A stretch of 64,000 bases of DNA from Rugosimonospora africana (GTDB taxonomy: Bacteria > Actinomycetota > Actinomycetes > Mycobacteriales > Micromonosporaceae): positions 1 to 64,000 of the forward strand of contig NZ_BONZ01000061.1 in assembly GCF_016862975.1 (NCBI RefSeq), in the 5' to 3' direction. Position 1 is the first letter of the stretch, and each line of letters begins with the position of its first letter. Positions 16,758-26,150 of the stretch are shown in pieces. A program made the position numbers and the translations under genes. The notes beneath the pieces are model-generated. The model had not been told where the DNA came from. It did not search any database and was given only the letters and a program-made list of their open reading frames with translations.

Positions 16758-18730
16758 TGGCTGGTCGGGTGTTGGTGGCGACCGCGACGTGTGCCGCGTT
16801 TCGCGGGGTGTGTGGTGGCAGTCCTGATCGGCCGGGTGTGTCGCAGCCGGTGACGGGGCCGGTCCTGTCCGAGCGTGTCGGGTGGCTCGCGGACCTGGTG
16901 CAGGTGATAGCCGGTCAGGTCATCGCGCAGCATTGGGCGGATGCCGATCTTGCCCAGCTTGCTGGTGGCGTCGGTCCGGACGGGCGCGCTTTGCCGGGCA
17001 AGGGGTGGATGGCGCTGCGGCGGCTGGGTTGGGGTGCGGTCGCGCCTGAAGATGTGGTGGTCTCGGATCGGGTGCGGCGTGTCGCGCAGGAGGAGGCCGC
17101 CCGGGGTTTGCGGCTCGCGACCGGTCGCCGAGAGGTGATCGCTGCGCTGCTGGCGGCCTGGCCCAAGGATCCGTCCGCGCGTACGGGTGAGGAGTGGTCG
17201 GGGTTGCGGGCGGTGCTGCCTGGTGGGGTGGACAACGCGACGATCCGTAGCCGTACCCGGCAGATCAGCGCGTGGGTGGCCAGGAATGGTCGGCTGCCGA
17301 TTGGCCTGTGTGAGCTGGAATCGGCGCCGGGGGTCGCGCGGCAGGTGAGCCTGGCTGCCGCGGACCGGCAACAGGTCCGCGTCGAACGCCTCGACGAGGC
17401 CACGGTGCGGGTGTGGGTGCAGTTGCCGGTGTGCCCGGCCCCGTCGGGCTACCGGGACTGGGCGTGGCACGCCCTGACCGTCAGGTTGCCCCGGACGGTG
17501 CCTGTCACCGCGACGGTGTGTACCCCAACGCTGCGACCCGGTGACGGCAAGGTGCGGGTCGACCTGCCCTGGCAGATCCCACACACCCCACCACCACTGA
17601 CCGGCCACACCCGGGCGGTGGGCGTCGACTGGGGATTGAACACCCTGCTCACCTGCACCGTCGCCGACCTCGACCAGCAGGGTTCCCTGACCACAGCTGG
17701 TGGGCCGTTACGGTTCGACGCGACCGGCGTGTCCGCCAAACTCGTCCGGCTGCGCCGCCACCGCGAACAGGTCAAAACCAAACTCGACCACCTGACCCGG
17801 CTGTCCGAGGGCCGGCCTCCGGGCGCCGCACCCGACCCGGCACTGGGAAGCAAGCTCGGCCGGTTGCGGGTCGAACACGACGCGGTTTGCGCCCGGATCC
17901 GGCACCTGAACCAGGCCTTGGCGTGGTCGGCGGCCCGGTGGCTGGTCGACCACGCGAGCACCGTGGACGCGACCGTGATCTACCTCGAGGACCTCACCAC
18001 CCTCGAAGCGCGTGGCGGGTCGCGGAGTTTGAACCGGCGGTTGTCTGGCGCGGTCCGTGGCCTGGTGTTCACCGCGGTGACGCATCTGGCCGGCAAGGCC
18101 GGTATGACGGTAGTCCGGGTCCCGGCCCGGGGCACCTCGTCGGGCTGTCCTCGCTGCAATGGGGCGGTCCGGCACGTGAAGGCCCCGGACCGGGTGGTGG
18201 CCGGGTACCGGTGGACGATCTGCGGCTGCGGCCTGACCATGGATCGGGACCACGCCGCCGCCCGACGCATCGCCGCCCGCGGCCTAACCAACCAGACCAA
18301 CACCCGCCGCGAACGCGGCGATACCGCCCACGGCACCATTCGCACCGCCACCGACGTGCCGATCAGCCACCAGCCACGACGCGCCAAGAACCCGAGCGCC
18401 GCGGCCGCACCCAAGCCACGGCGGGACCGGCGCAAAAACGGTCCCACCCGCACACAAGTCCGACCTCGGACCGTGAAGACTCCACCCCTGCTGCCCTTGC
18501 GACGGCAGGCTCCCGCCCCGGCCCAGTTGCCCCAGGCAACCACCGGCAAGCGTCCGGCGGGACGGCTACCCCAGGAGACCCACCAGGTCCTCCAGGTACC
18601 GACCACGGTTCCCACACCACCCCGACACCCCCACCAGGTCCACGGGGCACTCCTCGGCCACGGCTTCCACCGCCACGTACACGCCACACCAGTACCCGCG
18701 GCGAAGACCGAACCGCCGAGGAACGGGTAG
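16757..18730 (+). CDS. tnpB: TnpB RNA-guided nuclease (IS607-associated)
   Basis: 657 residues. The RuvC nuclease is complete in its key positions: [11 protein letters not shown] (Asp291), [14 protein letters not shown] (Glu411), then a zinc ribbon CPRC (464-467) and CGC (489-491) followed by [13 protein letters not shown] (Asp498 or 496). The first 280 residues form the variable recognition lobe. After residue 510 comes a 147-residue tail rich in Arg, Pro and Thr with no fold, where the guide RNA is usually encoded. TnpB cuts DNA next to a short TAM using an omega/reRNA. The GTG start overlaps the tnpA stop by one base. Retention of all catalytic residues beside a dead tnpA is notable. Confidence 0.87.
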   Translation: MAGRVLVATATCAAFRGVCGGSPDRPGVSQPVTGPVLSERVGWLADLVQVIAGQVIAQHWADADLAQLAGGVGPDGRALPGKGWMALRRLGWGAVAPEDVVVSDRVRRVAQEEAARGLRLATGRREVIAALLAAWPKDPSARTGEEWSGLRAVLPGGVDNATIRSRTRQISAWVARNGRLPIGLCELESAPGVARQVSLAAADRQQVRVERLDEATVRVWVQLPVCPAPSGYRDWAWHALTVRLPRTVPVTATVCTPTLRPGDGKVRVDLPWQIPHTPPPLTGHTRAVGVDWGLNTLLTCTVADLDQQGSLTTAGGPLRFDATGVSAKLVRLRRHREQVKTKLDHLTRLSEGRPPGAAPDPALGSKLGRLRVEHDAVCARIRHLNQALAWSAARWLVDHASTVDATVIYLEDLTTLEARGGSRSLNRRLSGAVRGLVFTAVTHLAGKAGMTVVRVPARGTSSGCPRCNGAVRHVKAPDRVVAGYRWTICGCGLTMDRDHAAARRIAARGLTNQTNTRRERGDTAHGTIRTATDVPISHQPRRAKNPSAAAAPKPRRDRRKNGPTRTQVRPRTVKTPPLLPLRRQAPAPAQLPQATTGKRPAGRLPQETHQVLQVPTTVPTPPRHPHQVHGALLGHGFHRHVHATPVPAAKTEPPRNG

Positions 18731-18765
18731 GAAACCAGAGACGCTCCTCGTCTAGGCTCACGGCC
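18480..18765 (+). ncRNA. Candidate omega/reRNA scaffold at the tnpB 3' end
   Basis: In IS605/IS607 elements the guide scaffold overlaps the 3' end of tnpB and ends at the element's right border. Here this part reads as low-complexity protein but contains stable hairpins: GTTGCC-CCA-GGCAAC (18528-18542) and CGTCC-GGCG-GGACG. This is inference from position and structure; the exact ends and the guide segment cannot be set by eye. Confidence 0.35.
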
Positions 18766-19563
18766 ATGCCGGACACGCAGTACGAAGACCTGCTCCGCCA
18801 CGTGCTCGACACGGGTGCCCGCAAGGAGGACCGCACCGGCACGGGTACCCGGTCGGTCTTCGGTCACCAACTGCGCTACCGGCTGTCCGACGGCTTCCCG
18901 CTGATCACTACGAAGAAGGTCCACTTCCGCTCGATCGCGTATGAGCTGCTGTGGTTCCTCCGCGGCGACGGGAACGTCACGTGGCTGCGCGACCACGGCG
19001 TCACCATCTGGGACGAGTGGGCGGGGCCGGACGGCGACCTCGGCCCGATCTACGGCGTGCAGTGGCGGTCGTGGCCGACCCCGGACGGCGGGCACATCGA
19101 CCAGATCAGCGAGGTGCTGCGTACGCTGCGCGAGAACCCCGGCTCCCGGCGGATCATCGTGTCCGCGTGGAACGTCGCCGACATCCCGCGGATGGCGTTG
19201 CCGCCGTGCCACGCGTTCTTCCAGTTCTACGTCGCCGACGGCAAGCTCTCCTGCCAGCTGTACCAGCGCAGCGCGGACCTGTTCCTCGGCGTGCCGTTCA
19301 ACATCGCGAGCTACGCGTTGCTGACCCACATGATCGCCGATCAGGTGGGCCTCGGCGTCGGGGACTTCATCTGGACCGGGGGCGACTGCCACATCTACGA
19401 CAACCACGAGGATCAGGTGCGCACGCAGCTCGCACGCGAGGCGCGACCGTTCCCCACGCTGAGCCTCGAACCGGCGGACAGCCTGTTCGACTACACCTAC
19501 GAGCACATCGCGCTCCACGGCTACGACCCGCACCCCGGCATCAAGGCGCCGGTGGCGGTGTGA
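18766..19563 (+). CDS. thyA: Thymidylate synthase
   Basis: 265 residues, full length. ThyA methylates dUMP to dTMP with methylene-tetrahydrofolate. Motifs: [11 protein letters not shown], the [10 protein letters not shown] loop, [12 protein letters not shown] carrying the catalytic cysteine, [22 protein letters not shown] and [13 protein letters not shown]; the C-terminus is KAPVAV as usual. The ATG lies 36 bp after the tnpB stop, so the promoter is either inside the element or in that short gap. It overlaps folA by 4 bp, a standard thyA-folA operon that recycles the dihydrofolate produced. Confidence 0.97.
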   Translation: MPDTQYEDLLRHVLDTGARKEDRTGTGTRSVFGHQLRYRLSDGFPLITTKKVHFRSIAYELLWFLRGDGNVTWLRDHGVTIWDEWAGPDGDLGPIYGVQWRSWPTPDGGHIDQISEVLRTLRENPGSRRIIVSAWNVADIPRMALPPCHAFFQFYVADGKLSCQLYQRSADLFLGVPFNIASYALLTHMIADQVGLGVGDFIWTGGDCHIYDNHEDQVRTQLAREARPFPTLSLEPADSLFDYTYEHIALHGYDPHPGIKAPVAV

Positions 19564-20036
19564 TCGGTCTCGTCTGGGCGCAGTCGGCGAACGGCGTCAT
19601 CGGCCGCGACGGCACGCTGCCGTGGCACCTGCCCGAGGACCTGGCGCATTTCCGCACCCTGACCGCGGGCGCGACCGTGCTCATGGGCCGCCGCACCTGG
19701 GAATCGCTGCCGCCGCGGTTCCGGCCGCTGCCGGGCCGGCGCAATCTTGTGCTGTCCCGCACGCTTGTGCTGTCCCGTACGCCGCAGGGGGGCGCGGAGG
19801 TGTTCCCCGACCTGCCGCGGGCGCTCGCCGCGGTGCCCGGCGACGTGTGGGTGATCGGCGGCGCGGCGGTCTACCGGGCGGCGCTGCCGCTCGCCGATCG
19901 GATCGTGGTCACCGAGATCCGGGAGTCCTTCGACGGTGACACGCACGCGCCGGACGTGACGCGCTCGCCGGACTCCGTCGGGGCGTGGCTGGAGTCGTCG
20001 ACCGGGCTGTACTACCGGTTCCTGACCTGGGGCTGA
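19560..20036 (+). CDS. folA: Dihydrofolate reductase
   Basis: 158 residues. It reduces dihydrofolate with NADPH. Motifs: [27 protein letters not shown] with the active-site acid (PEDL), [13 protein letters not shown], and [13 protein letters not shown] for NADPH binding. The GTG start overlaps the thyA stop (GTGA), indicating coupled translation. A small internal duplication gives LVLSRT twice in a row at the loop after GRRN (about 19744-19778). The stop codon is embedded in a tandem repeat that continues downstream. Confidence 0.95.
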   Translation: MIGLVWAQSANGVIGRDGTLPWHLPEDLAHFRTLTAGATVLMGRRTWESLPPRFRPLPGRRNLVLSRTLVLSRTPQGGAEVFPDLPRALAAVPGDVWVIGGAAVYRAALPLADRIVVTEIRESFDGDTHAPDVTRSPDSVGAWLESSTGLYYRFLTWG

Positions 20037-20133
20037 CGCGGTTCCCTGACCTCGGGCTTAACGCGGTTTTTTGACCCGGGGCTGACGCGGCTCCCCGACG
20101 TGGGCTGACGCCGTTCCCGACCTGGGCTGACGC
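20021..20133. repeat. Stop-codon-containing tandem repeat after folA
   Basis: Five imperfect ~23-bp units of GACCTGGGGCTGACGCGGTT. The first is the end of folA including its TGA; the later copies are non-coding. Confidence 0.85.
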
Positions 20134-20212
20134 ATGCGCGTTATGGCGTCGACGCATTGTGCCGCCGGCCGCAGCGGGATTACCGTCCGTAATACCGGGA
20201 GGGCGGTGTGCG

Positions 20213-21688
20213 ATGGAGCGGATGAGCATCCTGGACGCCGGACTGCTTCGCGACGACGGCGGTGGCGTACCGATGCACGCCGGCACTGTGGCCGTCTTCG
20301 ACGGTCCGGCCCCGACCTATCTCGACCTGGTCCGGCTGCTGCTCGCGAGGCTGTCGCTAGTGCCCCGGTACCGGCAGCGGGTGCGCACGGTTCCGCTGGG
20401 CCTGGGCCGCCCGGCCTGGGTCGACGACGAGCACTTCCAGGTGCGGTACCACCTGCGGCACGCCGCCGTACCCGCGCCCGGCGGCGCCGGGCAACTGCGC
20501 GACCTGGCCGGCCGGGTGTTCGCCCAACGGCTAGACGCGACCCGGCCGCTGTGGGAACTCTGGCTCGTCGAGGGGCTGCGCGACGACCGTTGGGCGCTCA
20601 TCACGAAGACCCACCTCGGCATGGTGGACGGCGTCACCGGGGCGGACCTCACCTCGGCCCTGCTGGACGCGCTGCCGGATCGCCGGCCCCCGGCGCCGCG
20701 GTCGTGGATCCCGGCGCCCACCCGGTCGACCGCCTGGCATCTGGTCGACGGGGTACGCGACGCCCTGGCCGGCCCGGCGCACCGGCTGGCCCGTACGCCG
20801 GCCCCGGCGATCCAGGCGGACCGGACCGGGATGAGTGGCCGCGCCGCTCCCACGGCCGCCGCCCTGGTCACCCTGCGGCGGCTGGCCAGCGCGTCGACCC
20901 GGGCGCTCAACGGACCGATCGGGCCGGACCGGCGCTGGGAGTGGGCCGACGTCCGGCTCGCGGACGTGACTGCCGCCGGGGCCGGGGCTGGTGCCGGGGC
21001 CGCGGGGCACGCCGTCGTCCTGGCCGCGGTGACCCGGGGCCTCCGCGACCTGCTGGCCGGGCGGGGTGAACTGTCCCGGGACCGCGCGGTACGGGCACTG
21101 GTACCGGTGGCGGTACCGGCCTGGAGCGGCCCCGGCCCGTCCGGCGCGCACCCCGGACTGCCCGGCGTCCGGGTCCGCCCGGCCCTGGTCAACCTGCCGG
21201 TCGGCGAGCCCGATCCGGTGGCCCGGCTGGCCCGGATCCGCGACCAGCTGACCGAAACCCGGGGCGGCCGACCGGCGGTCGGTGCCCGGGTGCTGGCCGG
21301 GCTGCCCGGGTTCGCCGCGCCGACCCTGGTCGCGATGGGCGCCCGGCTCAGCCCCCGGTTCCCGCAGTCGGCGGTTCAGGCGGTCGTCACGAACGTGCCC
21401 GGACCCGGTACCGCGCGGTACCTGCTCGGCCGGCGGATGGTGGAGATCCGTCCGTACGTGCCGGTGGCGGGCACCGTACGGATCTCGGTCGGCGTGATCT
21501 CCTACCTGGGACGGCTGTACGCCGGGGTGACCGGCGACTTCGGCGCGGTACCCGACCTCGGGGTGCTGCGTGACGGCGTCCGGGCCGGTGTCGACGAACT
21601 CGCCGGGCGGGCTCGGGATGAACGGACCGGGGTGAAGCCGCCCGGATGTCCGGAATCCCCGCCACGGGCACCGACCGGTCCGGACTGA
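20213..21688 (+). CDS. WS/DGAT acyltransferase (wax ester synthase/diacylglycerol acyltransferase-like)
   Basis: 491 residues. The N-terminal half has the acyltransferase fold with RYRQRVRTVPLGLGRPAWVDD, RPLWELWLVEGL and the active-site block ITKTHLGMVDGVTG. The family motif HHxxxDG is here THLGMVDG: the second histidine (about residue 134) and the DG are kept, but the first His is Thr. The C-terminal WES_acyltransf region contains VVTNVPGP and ISVGVISYLGRLYAGVTGD. These enzymes make storage triacylglycerol or wax esters. GGGAGGG is 8-9 nt before the ATG. Confidence 0.87.
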   Translation: MERMSILDAGLLRDDGGGVPMHAGTVAVFDGPAPTYLDLVRLLLARLSLVPRYRQRVRTVPLGLGRPAWVDDEHFQVRYHLRHAAVPAPGGAGQLRDLAGRVFAQRLDATRPLWELWLVEGLRDDRWALITKTHLGMVDGVTGADLTSALLDALPDRRPPAPRSWIPAPTRSTAWHLVDGVRDALAGPAHRLARTPAPAIQADRTGMSGRAAPTAAALVTLRRLASASTRALNGPIGPDRRWEWADVRLADVTAAGAGAGAGAAGHAVVLAAVTRGLRDLLAGRGELSRDRAVRALVPVAVPAWSGPGPSGAHPGLPGVRVRPALVNLPVGEPDPVARLARIRDQLTETRGGRPAVGARVLAGLPGFAAPTLVAMGARLSPRFPQSAVQAVVTNVPGPGTARYLLGRRMVEIRPYVPVAGTVRISVGVISYLGRLYAGVTGDFGAVPDLGVLRDGVRAGVDELAGRARDERTGVKPPGCPESPPRAPTGPD

Positions 21689-21720
21689 TCCATACCCTCC
21701 CTTGTCGATAGGGTCAGGGC

Positions 21721-23517
21721 ATGAGTTGGCCCGCCGGTACCCCCCGGTACGACCCCGACGCGACCGTCCTGCTGCCGGTCGTGCCCGCAGACGCCACGGT
21801 CGTCCTGCCCGTGTACCAGCCTGACGGCTCCGCGCCCCCCGGCGGGATGGGCCAGCCCTCGGTGCCCGACCGGGGCCCGGGGCCCGACGAGGACGGCCGC
21901 TCGGTCGCGCGCAACAGCGCCGTCATGGCCGTGGGCAGCATCGTCAGCCGGCTCACCGGCCTCTTGCGCTCGGCGGTGCTCGCCGCCGCACTCGGCGCGT
22001 TCGCCGTCTCCAACTCCTACAACCTGGCCAACACCGTCCCCAACCAGATCTACGAACTGCTGCTCGGCGGGGTCCTGGACAGCTCGTTCGTGCCGCTGCT
22101 GGTCCGCGCCCGCCGGCGGGACACCGACCGCGGCGAGGCATACGCCCAGCGGCTGCTCACCCTGGCCATGGTCTTCCTGGGCGTGGCGACCGTGCTCGCC
22201 GTGGCCGCCGCCCCGCTGATCAGCCTGATGTTCTCCAACAAGGACACCACGACGGCCGGCCTGCACCTGACCACGGTCTTCAGCTACCTGCTGCTGCCGA
22301 GAATCTTCTTCTTCGGGGCGGCCGCGATGATCGCGGCGGTGCTCAACACCCGGGATCACTTCGCCGCACCGATGTTCGCGCCGATCCTCAACAACATCGT
22401 GGTGATCGCCACCGGCGTGCTGTTCATCCTGCTGCCCACGGTGACCCACCCGCCGACCCCGGAGAACATCAGCACGCCGCAGATCCTCGTGCTCGGGCTC
22501 GGCACCACGCTGGGCATGCTGGTGCAGACCATCGGGCTGCTGCCCGCGCTGCGCAAGGTCGGCTTCCGGTGGAAGCTCCGGTGGGACTGGCGCAAGCTGC
22601 ACCTGCGCGAGCTCGGCCGGATCAGCAGCTGGATGCTGGTCTACGTGGTGGCCAGCCAGGTCGCGCTGGTGCTCGTGCTGTGGATCTCCAACCGGGCCGG
22701 CTCTCAGCGGGTCGACGGCGACCTGGCTCCCGGACCGACGATCTTCAACAACGCGTACCTCATCTTCATGATGGCCAACGGCATCGTGGCGGTCTCGATC
22801 ACGACCGCACTGCTGCCCCGGATGTCCGTCGCCGCCGCCGAGCACCGCTGGAACGACCTGGTCCGGAACCTGTCGCTGGGCGCCAGGCTCTCCTCGGTGA
22901 TCCTGATCCCCGCCAGCTTCGCCTTCCTGGTGCTCGGGCGGCAGCTCGGCGTCACCCTGTTCGGCTGGCACGACTACGCGGGGAAGCCGGCGATCCAGAC
23001 CGGCTGGGTGATCGCGGGGGCCGGGCTGTGCCTGGTGCCGTTCGCCATCAGCCAGCTCCAGCTGTTCGCGTTCTACGCGATGCCGGACACCAAGACTCCG
23101 GCGCTTCTGAACTTCCCGGTGGCCGGCGTGCGGATCGCGGTCGACCTGATCCTGCTCGTCGTGTTGCCGGTCGTGTGGGTCGACGCCGGCCTGATGGTCG
23201 GCAACGCGATCTCCTTCGTGCTCTCCGCCATCGCCGGGTACTGGCTGCTGCGCAGGCGCATCGGCTCGCTGAACCTGGGCGACGTGGGGTCGACGCTGGG
23301 CAAGCTGGCCGTCGCCGGACTGATCGCCGCCGTACCGACCCTCCTGGTCTCCCTGATCCTGGAGCACTACCTGGGGCTGGGCAAGATCGGCAGCGTGATC
23401 GGCCTGGTGGCCGGCGGGCTGGTCCTGATCGTGGTCTACCTCGCGGTCGCGGTCGCGCTGCGGGTCCGCGAGATCGACCAGGTGTGGGGCATGGTACGGG
23501 CCAAGCTGGGCCGCTGA
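21721..23517 (+). CDS. murJ: MurJ/MviN lipid II flippase
   Basis: 598 residues with about 14 membrane helices. After a cytoplasmic leader of ~60 residues it shows NSAVMAVGSIVSRLTGLLRSAVLAAALG, YNLANTVPNQIYELLLGGVLDSSFVPLLV and FSYLLLPRIFFFGAAAMIAAVLNTRDHF, all MurJ hallmarks with the charged cavity residues (Arg, Asp/Glu). MurJ moves lipid II across the membrane for peptidoglycan synthesis. No C-terminal pseudokinase domain like that of mycobacterial MviN is present. In many actinobacteria murJ lies near the replication terminus-distal parA region; that context is absent here. Confidence 0.92.
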   Translation: MSWPAGTPRYDPDATVLLPVVPADATVVLPVYQPDGSAPPGGMGQPSVPDRGPGPDEDGRSVARNSAVMAVGSIVSRLTGLLRSAVLAAALGAFAVSNSYNLANTVPNQIYELLLGGVLDSSFVPLLVRARRRDTDRGEAYAQRLLTLAMVFLGVATVLAVAAAPLISLMFSNKDTTTAGLHLTTVFSYLLLPRIFFFGAAAMIAAVLNTRDHFAAPMFAPILNNIVVIATGVLFILLPTVTHPPTPENISTPQILVLGLGTTLGMLVQTIGLLPALRKVGFRWKLRWDWRKLHLRELGRISSWMLVYVVASQVALVLVLWISNRAGSQRVDGDLAPGPTIFNNAYLIFMMANGIVAVSITTALLPRMSVAAAEHRWNDLVRNLSLGARLSSVILIPASFAFLVLGRQLGVTLFGWHDYAGKPAIQTGWVIAGAGLCLVPFAISQLQLFAFYAMPDTKTPALLNFPVAGVRIAVDLILLVVLPVVWVDAGLMVGNAISFVLSAIAGYWLLRRRIGSLNLGDVGSTLGKLAVAGLIAAVPTLLVSLILEHYLGLGKIGSVIGLVAGGLVLIVVYLAVAVALRVREIDQVWGMVRAKLGR

Positions 23518-23536
23518 GGGAGCCGTCGGGGAGGTC

Positions 23537-23950
23537 TCAGCCCTCGTACCGCCAGCCCCGCCAGCCGGAGATCGTCACCTCGATCACCGGCCCGCCCACC
23601 CGCACCTCGGCGTACTGGCGGTACTTCGCGCACAGGAGCTCCACCGCGCGGGCGACGGCCGCCGGTTCGTCGGTGACCACGGCCGACCCGTCGGCGCGCA
23701 CCCACCACAGGCGCGACCAGTCCTCGTCCCACTCCTGGGCGAGCAGGCTCACCCCGGGCCGCCGCCGGATGTTCTCGTGCCGTCGCAGGCCGCCGTCACG
23801 CTTCGGCTTGCCGTCCACCGCCGTCCACACGGTGTCGCCGTCGACCGCGAACGTGACCGGTACCAGGTGCGGATCGCCGGCCGCGGTCAGGGAGCCGAGC
23901 GTGGCCACCCGGGCGGCGGCGAACAGCCGCCGGGCATCCTCGCCGGTCAC
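23537..23950 (-). CDS. PPOX-class flavin/F420 split-barrel protein
   Basis: 137 residues if started at GTG 23948-23950; an in-frame extension to 24022 is possible but gives an atypical leader. LFAAARVATLGSLTAAGDPHLVPVTFAV and TVWTAVDGKPKRDGGLRRHENIRRRPGVSLLA match the TIGR03668 group of probable F420-dependent split-barrel enzymes. The C-terminus EVTISGWRGW is characteristic. The substrate is unknown. Confidence 0.85.
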   Translation of the reverse strand: MTGEDARRLFAAARVATLGSLTAAGDPHLVPVTFAVDGDTVWTAVDGKPKRDGGLRRHENIRRRPGVSLLAQEWDEDWSRLWWVRADGSAVVTDEPAAVARAVELLCAKYRQYAEVRVGGPVIEVTISGWRGWRYEG

Positions 23951-24145
23951 CGCCCCGCACCCCGGTTGCGCATGATCCCAGCCTAGATACTCGGAGGCCG
24001 GCTGCTTGACCGGCCCGCCCATAGGCCAGGCGGGCCTGGCGTCCGGCGCGAACGGGTACCTCTAGCAGGCCGTATTGTCCGCCATCCAATAACCGGGGAC
24101 TCTCCCGTCGCGTTTGACCTCCCGAGTGCCGGAGAGGAGGTCCCC

Positions 24146-25084
24146 ATGCCGCTACCCGATTTTCTGGTCATCGGTGTGCCCAAGGCGGGTACGACCGCGC
24201 TGTACGCGGCGCTGGTCCGGCATCCGCAGCTGTTCCTGCCGGGCATCAAGGAGCCCAAGTTCTTCCTGTCGGACGGCCCGCCGCCGCGCGACCGGGGCGG
24301 CCCCGGCGACCGGCAGACCTACGGCGAGCACGTGTGGCGCCGGGCCGCGTACGAGGCGCTGTTCGCCCCGGCCCGCCCCGGTACGCGGCTCGGCGAGGCC
24401 ACCCCGTTCTACCTGTACGACCGGCGGGCGCAGGAGCGGATCCACCGGCTCCTCCCGCACGCCCGGCTGATCGCGATGCTGCGCGACCCGGTCGACCGGG
24501 CGCACTCCAACTGGGCCCACCTGTGGGCCGCCGGACTGGAGTCGGAGTCGGACTTCGTGGCCGCCTGCCGTGACGAACCCCGCCGCAGAGCGGCCGGCTG
24601 GGCGCATTTCTGGCACTACATCGGGCAGGGCCGGTACGGCGAGCAGCTCTCCCACCTGTACGGCCTGTTCCCCCGCGAGCAGGTGCTCGTGCTGCGGTAC
24701 CGGGATCTGCGCGACCGGCCGGCCGACACCCTCGACCAGGTGTGCGCGTTTCTCGGCGTACGGACCGGAGTGATCCACGAGGTACCGGACGAGAACGTCC
24801 GCCCGTACCCGGCCCAGACAACGATCAACGACGCCCTGCGCGGCACGCTGCGCTTCGGCAGCCGGATCGGGCACCACTTCCCGGTGCCGGTACGGCGCGC
24901 GTTCCGCGAGCCGCTGCTGGCCGTCCTGCACCGGAACAAGGGGCGGCGGCCCAAACTCACCCGGTCGCAACGCGCGGCGGTTTTGCCCCATTTTGTCGAC
25001 GACATCGCGTTGCTCGAGCAGGTGACGGGGAACTCATACTCGGACTGGCTTTCCGCAGGTCACAATACGTTAGTACCCGACTGA
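24146..25084 (+). CDS. PAPS-dependent sulfotransferase
   Basis: 312 residues. It should transfer sulfate from PAPS to a hydroxyl of a lipid or carbohydrate. FLVIGVPKAGTTALYAAL holds the 5'-phosphosulfate loop (PKAGTT), and LIAMLRDPVDRAHSNW holds the 3'-phosphate-binding Arg and Ser. GIKEPKFFL is typical of the heparan-sulfate-sulfotransferase-like family. GAGGAGG lies 5 nt before the ATG. A strong terminator follows, so it is likely monocistronic. Confidence 0.9.
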   Translation: MPLPDFLVIGVPKAGTTALYAALVRHPQLFLPGIKEPKFFLSDGPPPRDRGGPGDRQTYGEHVWRRAAYEALFAPARPGTRLGEATPFYLYDRRAQERIHRLLPHARLIAMLRDPVDRAHSNWAHLWAAGLESESDFVAACRDEPRRRAAGWAHFWHYIGQGRYGEQLSHLYGLFPREQVLVLRYRDLRDRPADTLDQVCAFLGVRTGVIHEVPDENVRPYPAQTTINDALRGTLRFGSRIGHHFPVPVRRAFREPLLAVLHRNKGRRPKLTRSQRAAVLPHFVDDIALLEQVTGNSYSDWLSAGHNTLVPD

Positions 25085-25108
25085 GGGCCCGGTCTGCGGA
25101 CCGGGCCC
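25085..25108 (+). terminator. Perfect hairpin terminator after sulfotransferase
   Basis: GGGCCCGGTC-TGCG-GACCGGGCCC, a 10-bp perfect stem with a tetraloop starting at the base after the stop codon. Confidence 0.8.
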
Positions 25109-25141
25109 GACATGTCCCCGTCCGTGCCGAAGGAGCCTCCG

Positions 25142-26056
25142 GTGTCCCGCGCCGTTCATGTTCTGCCCACGCCCCGATGGGACGGATCCAGCGTGATCAT
25201 CCCGCCACCCGAGGCCGGGCCGGGCGCGTGGGCCGGCGCACCCAGCGCAGTCATGGTCGACGGGGTGGTGTACCTCGCCTACCGGCTGCGCCTGCGGATC
25301 GGGCAGGGCCGCGGGTACGGCAACATGATCGCGCGCTCCGTCGACGGGGTGCACTTCGAGCCGCTCGGGTTGATCGAGAAGTTCCGCTTCGGGGCCGAGT
25401 CGCTGGAGCGCCCGGCACTGACCGTGACGCCGGACGGCCTCTGGCGCCTCTACATCAGCGCCGCCACGCCGGGTACCAAGCACTGGCGGGTGGACCTGCT
25501 GGAGGCCGACGCGCCGGAGAAGCTGGTCGATGCCGAGCCCCGTACCGTGCTGCCCGGCGACGACACGATCGGGGTGAAGGACCCGGTGCTGCTGCTCGAC
25601 GGCGGCCGGTGGCACCTGTGGGCCTCGGTCCACCCGCTGGAGTTCGACGAGCACGCCGACCGGATGACCACCCGGTACGCGACGAGCCCGGACGGGATCG
25701 ACTGGACCTGGCAGGGTACGGCCCTGCAGGGGCGGCCCGGGCAGTGGGACGCCCGCGGGGTCCGGCTCACGTCCGTGCTGCCCACCGAGGACGGGCTGCT
25801 GGCCAGCTACGACGGGCGGGCGACCGCGGCCGAGAACTGGGAGGAGCGCACCGGCACCGCCCGGGGCGACCGGCTGCCCGGCGGCCTGTTCGGACCGCTC
25901 ACCGCGGACGACGTCCCGCCGATCGGGTCGCCGTACCCGCCGAACGGGCTGCGGTACGCCAGCGTGCTGGCGCTGCCCGACGGCCGGTACCGGATCTACT
26001 ACGAGGCGACCCGCCCGGACGGCGCGCACGAGCTGCGCTCCGAGCTGCAGTCCTGA
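25142..26056 (+). CDS. Five-bladed beta-propeller glycosidase-like protein (GH43/GH32 superfamily)
   Basis: 304 residues. The GTG start is set by AAGGAG 7 nt upstream. Repeated blades show the GH43-like pattern: SAVMVDGVVYLAYRLR, GNMIARSVDGVHFEPLG, RPALTVTPDGLWRLYISAA, VKDPVLLLDGGRWHLWASV, RYATSPDGIDWTWQG, YASVLALPDGRYRIYYEA. Acidic residues at blade starts (KDP, YDG, YYEA) may be catalytic. There is no signal peptide, so any glycosidase or phosphorylase activity would be intracellular. Family-level only. Confidence 0.75.
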   Translation: MSRAVHVLPTPRWDGSSVIIPPPEAGPGAWAGAPSAVMVDGVVYLAYRLRLRIGQGRGYGNMIARSVDGVHFEPLGLIEKFRFGAESLERPALTVTPDGLWRLYISAATPGTKHWRVDLLEADAPEKLVDAEPRTVLPGDDTIGVKDPVLLLDGGRWHLWASVHPLEFDEHADRMTTRYATSPDGIDWTWQGTALQGRPGQWDARGVRLTSVLPTEDGLLASYDGRATAAENWEERTGTARGDRLPGGLFGPLTADDVPPIGSPYPPNGLRYASVLALPDGRYRIYYEATRPDGAHELRSELQS

Positions 26057-26150
26057 GCCTGGTCCGCCGCCCGCTGCCCCGCTGCCCGCTGCCTGCTGCC
26101 CCGCTGCCCGCTGCCTGCCGCCCGCTGCCCTCCGCCGGCTGTCCGCGCGG
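26057..26150. repeat. CTGCC-rich tandem repeat after the propeller gene
   Basis: Imperfect units of CCGCTGCCCGCTGCCTG. Unlike several other arrays in the window, it does not clearly copy the stop-codon context. Confidence 0.65.

Larger units (their letters stand above)
16149..18765 (+). mobile_element. IS607-type element with degenerate tnpA and intact tnpB
   Basis: Serine-recombinase remnants and a TnpB gene lie head to tail, the organisation of IS607-family elements, inserted between the mannosyltransferase gene and thyA. IS607 ends lack inverted repeats and make no target duplication, so the limits given are only the coding limits. Codon use in tnpA and the first half of tnpB differs from that of the neighbours: more GTG/TTG/GGT and far fewer GTAC tetranucleotides, which suggests foreign origin. 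Confidence 0.75.
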
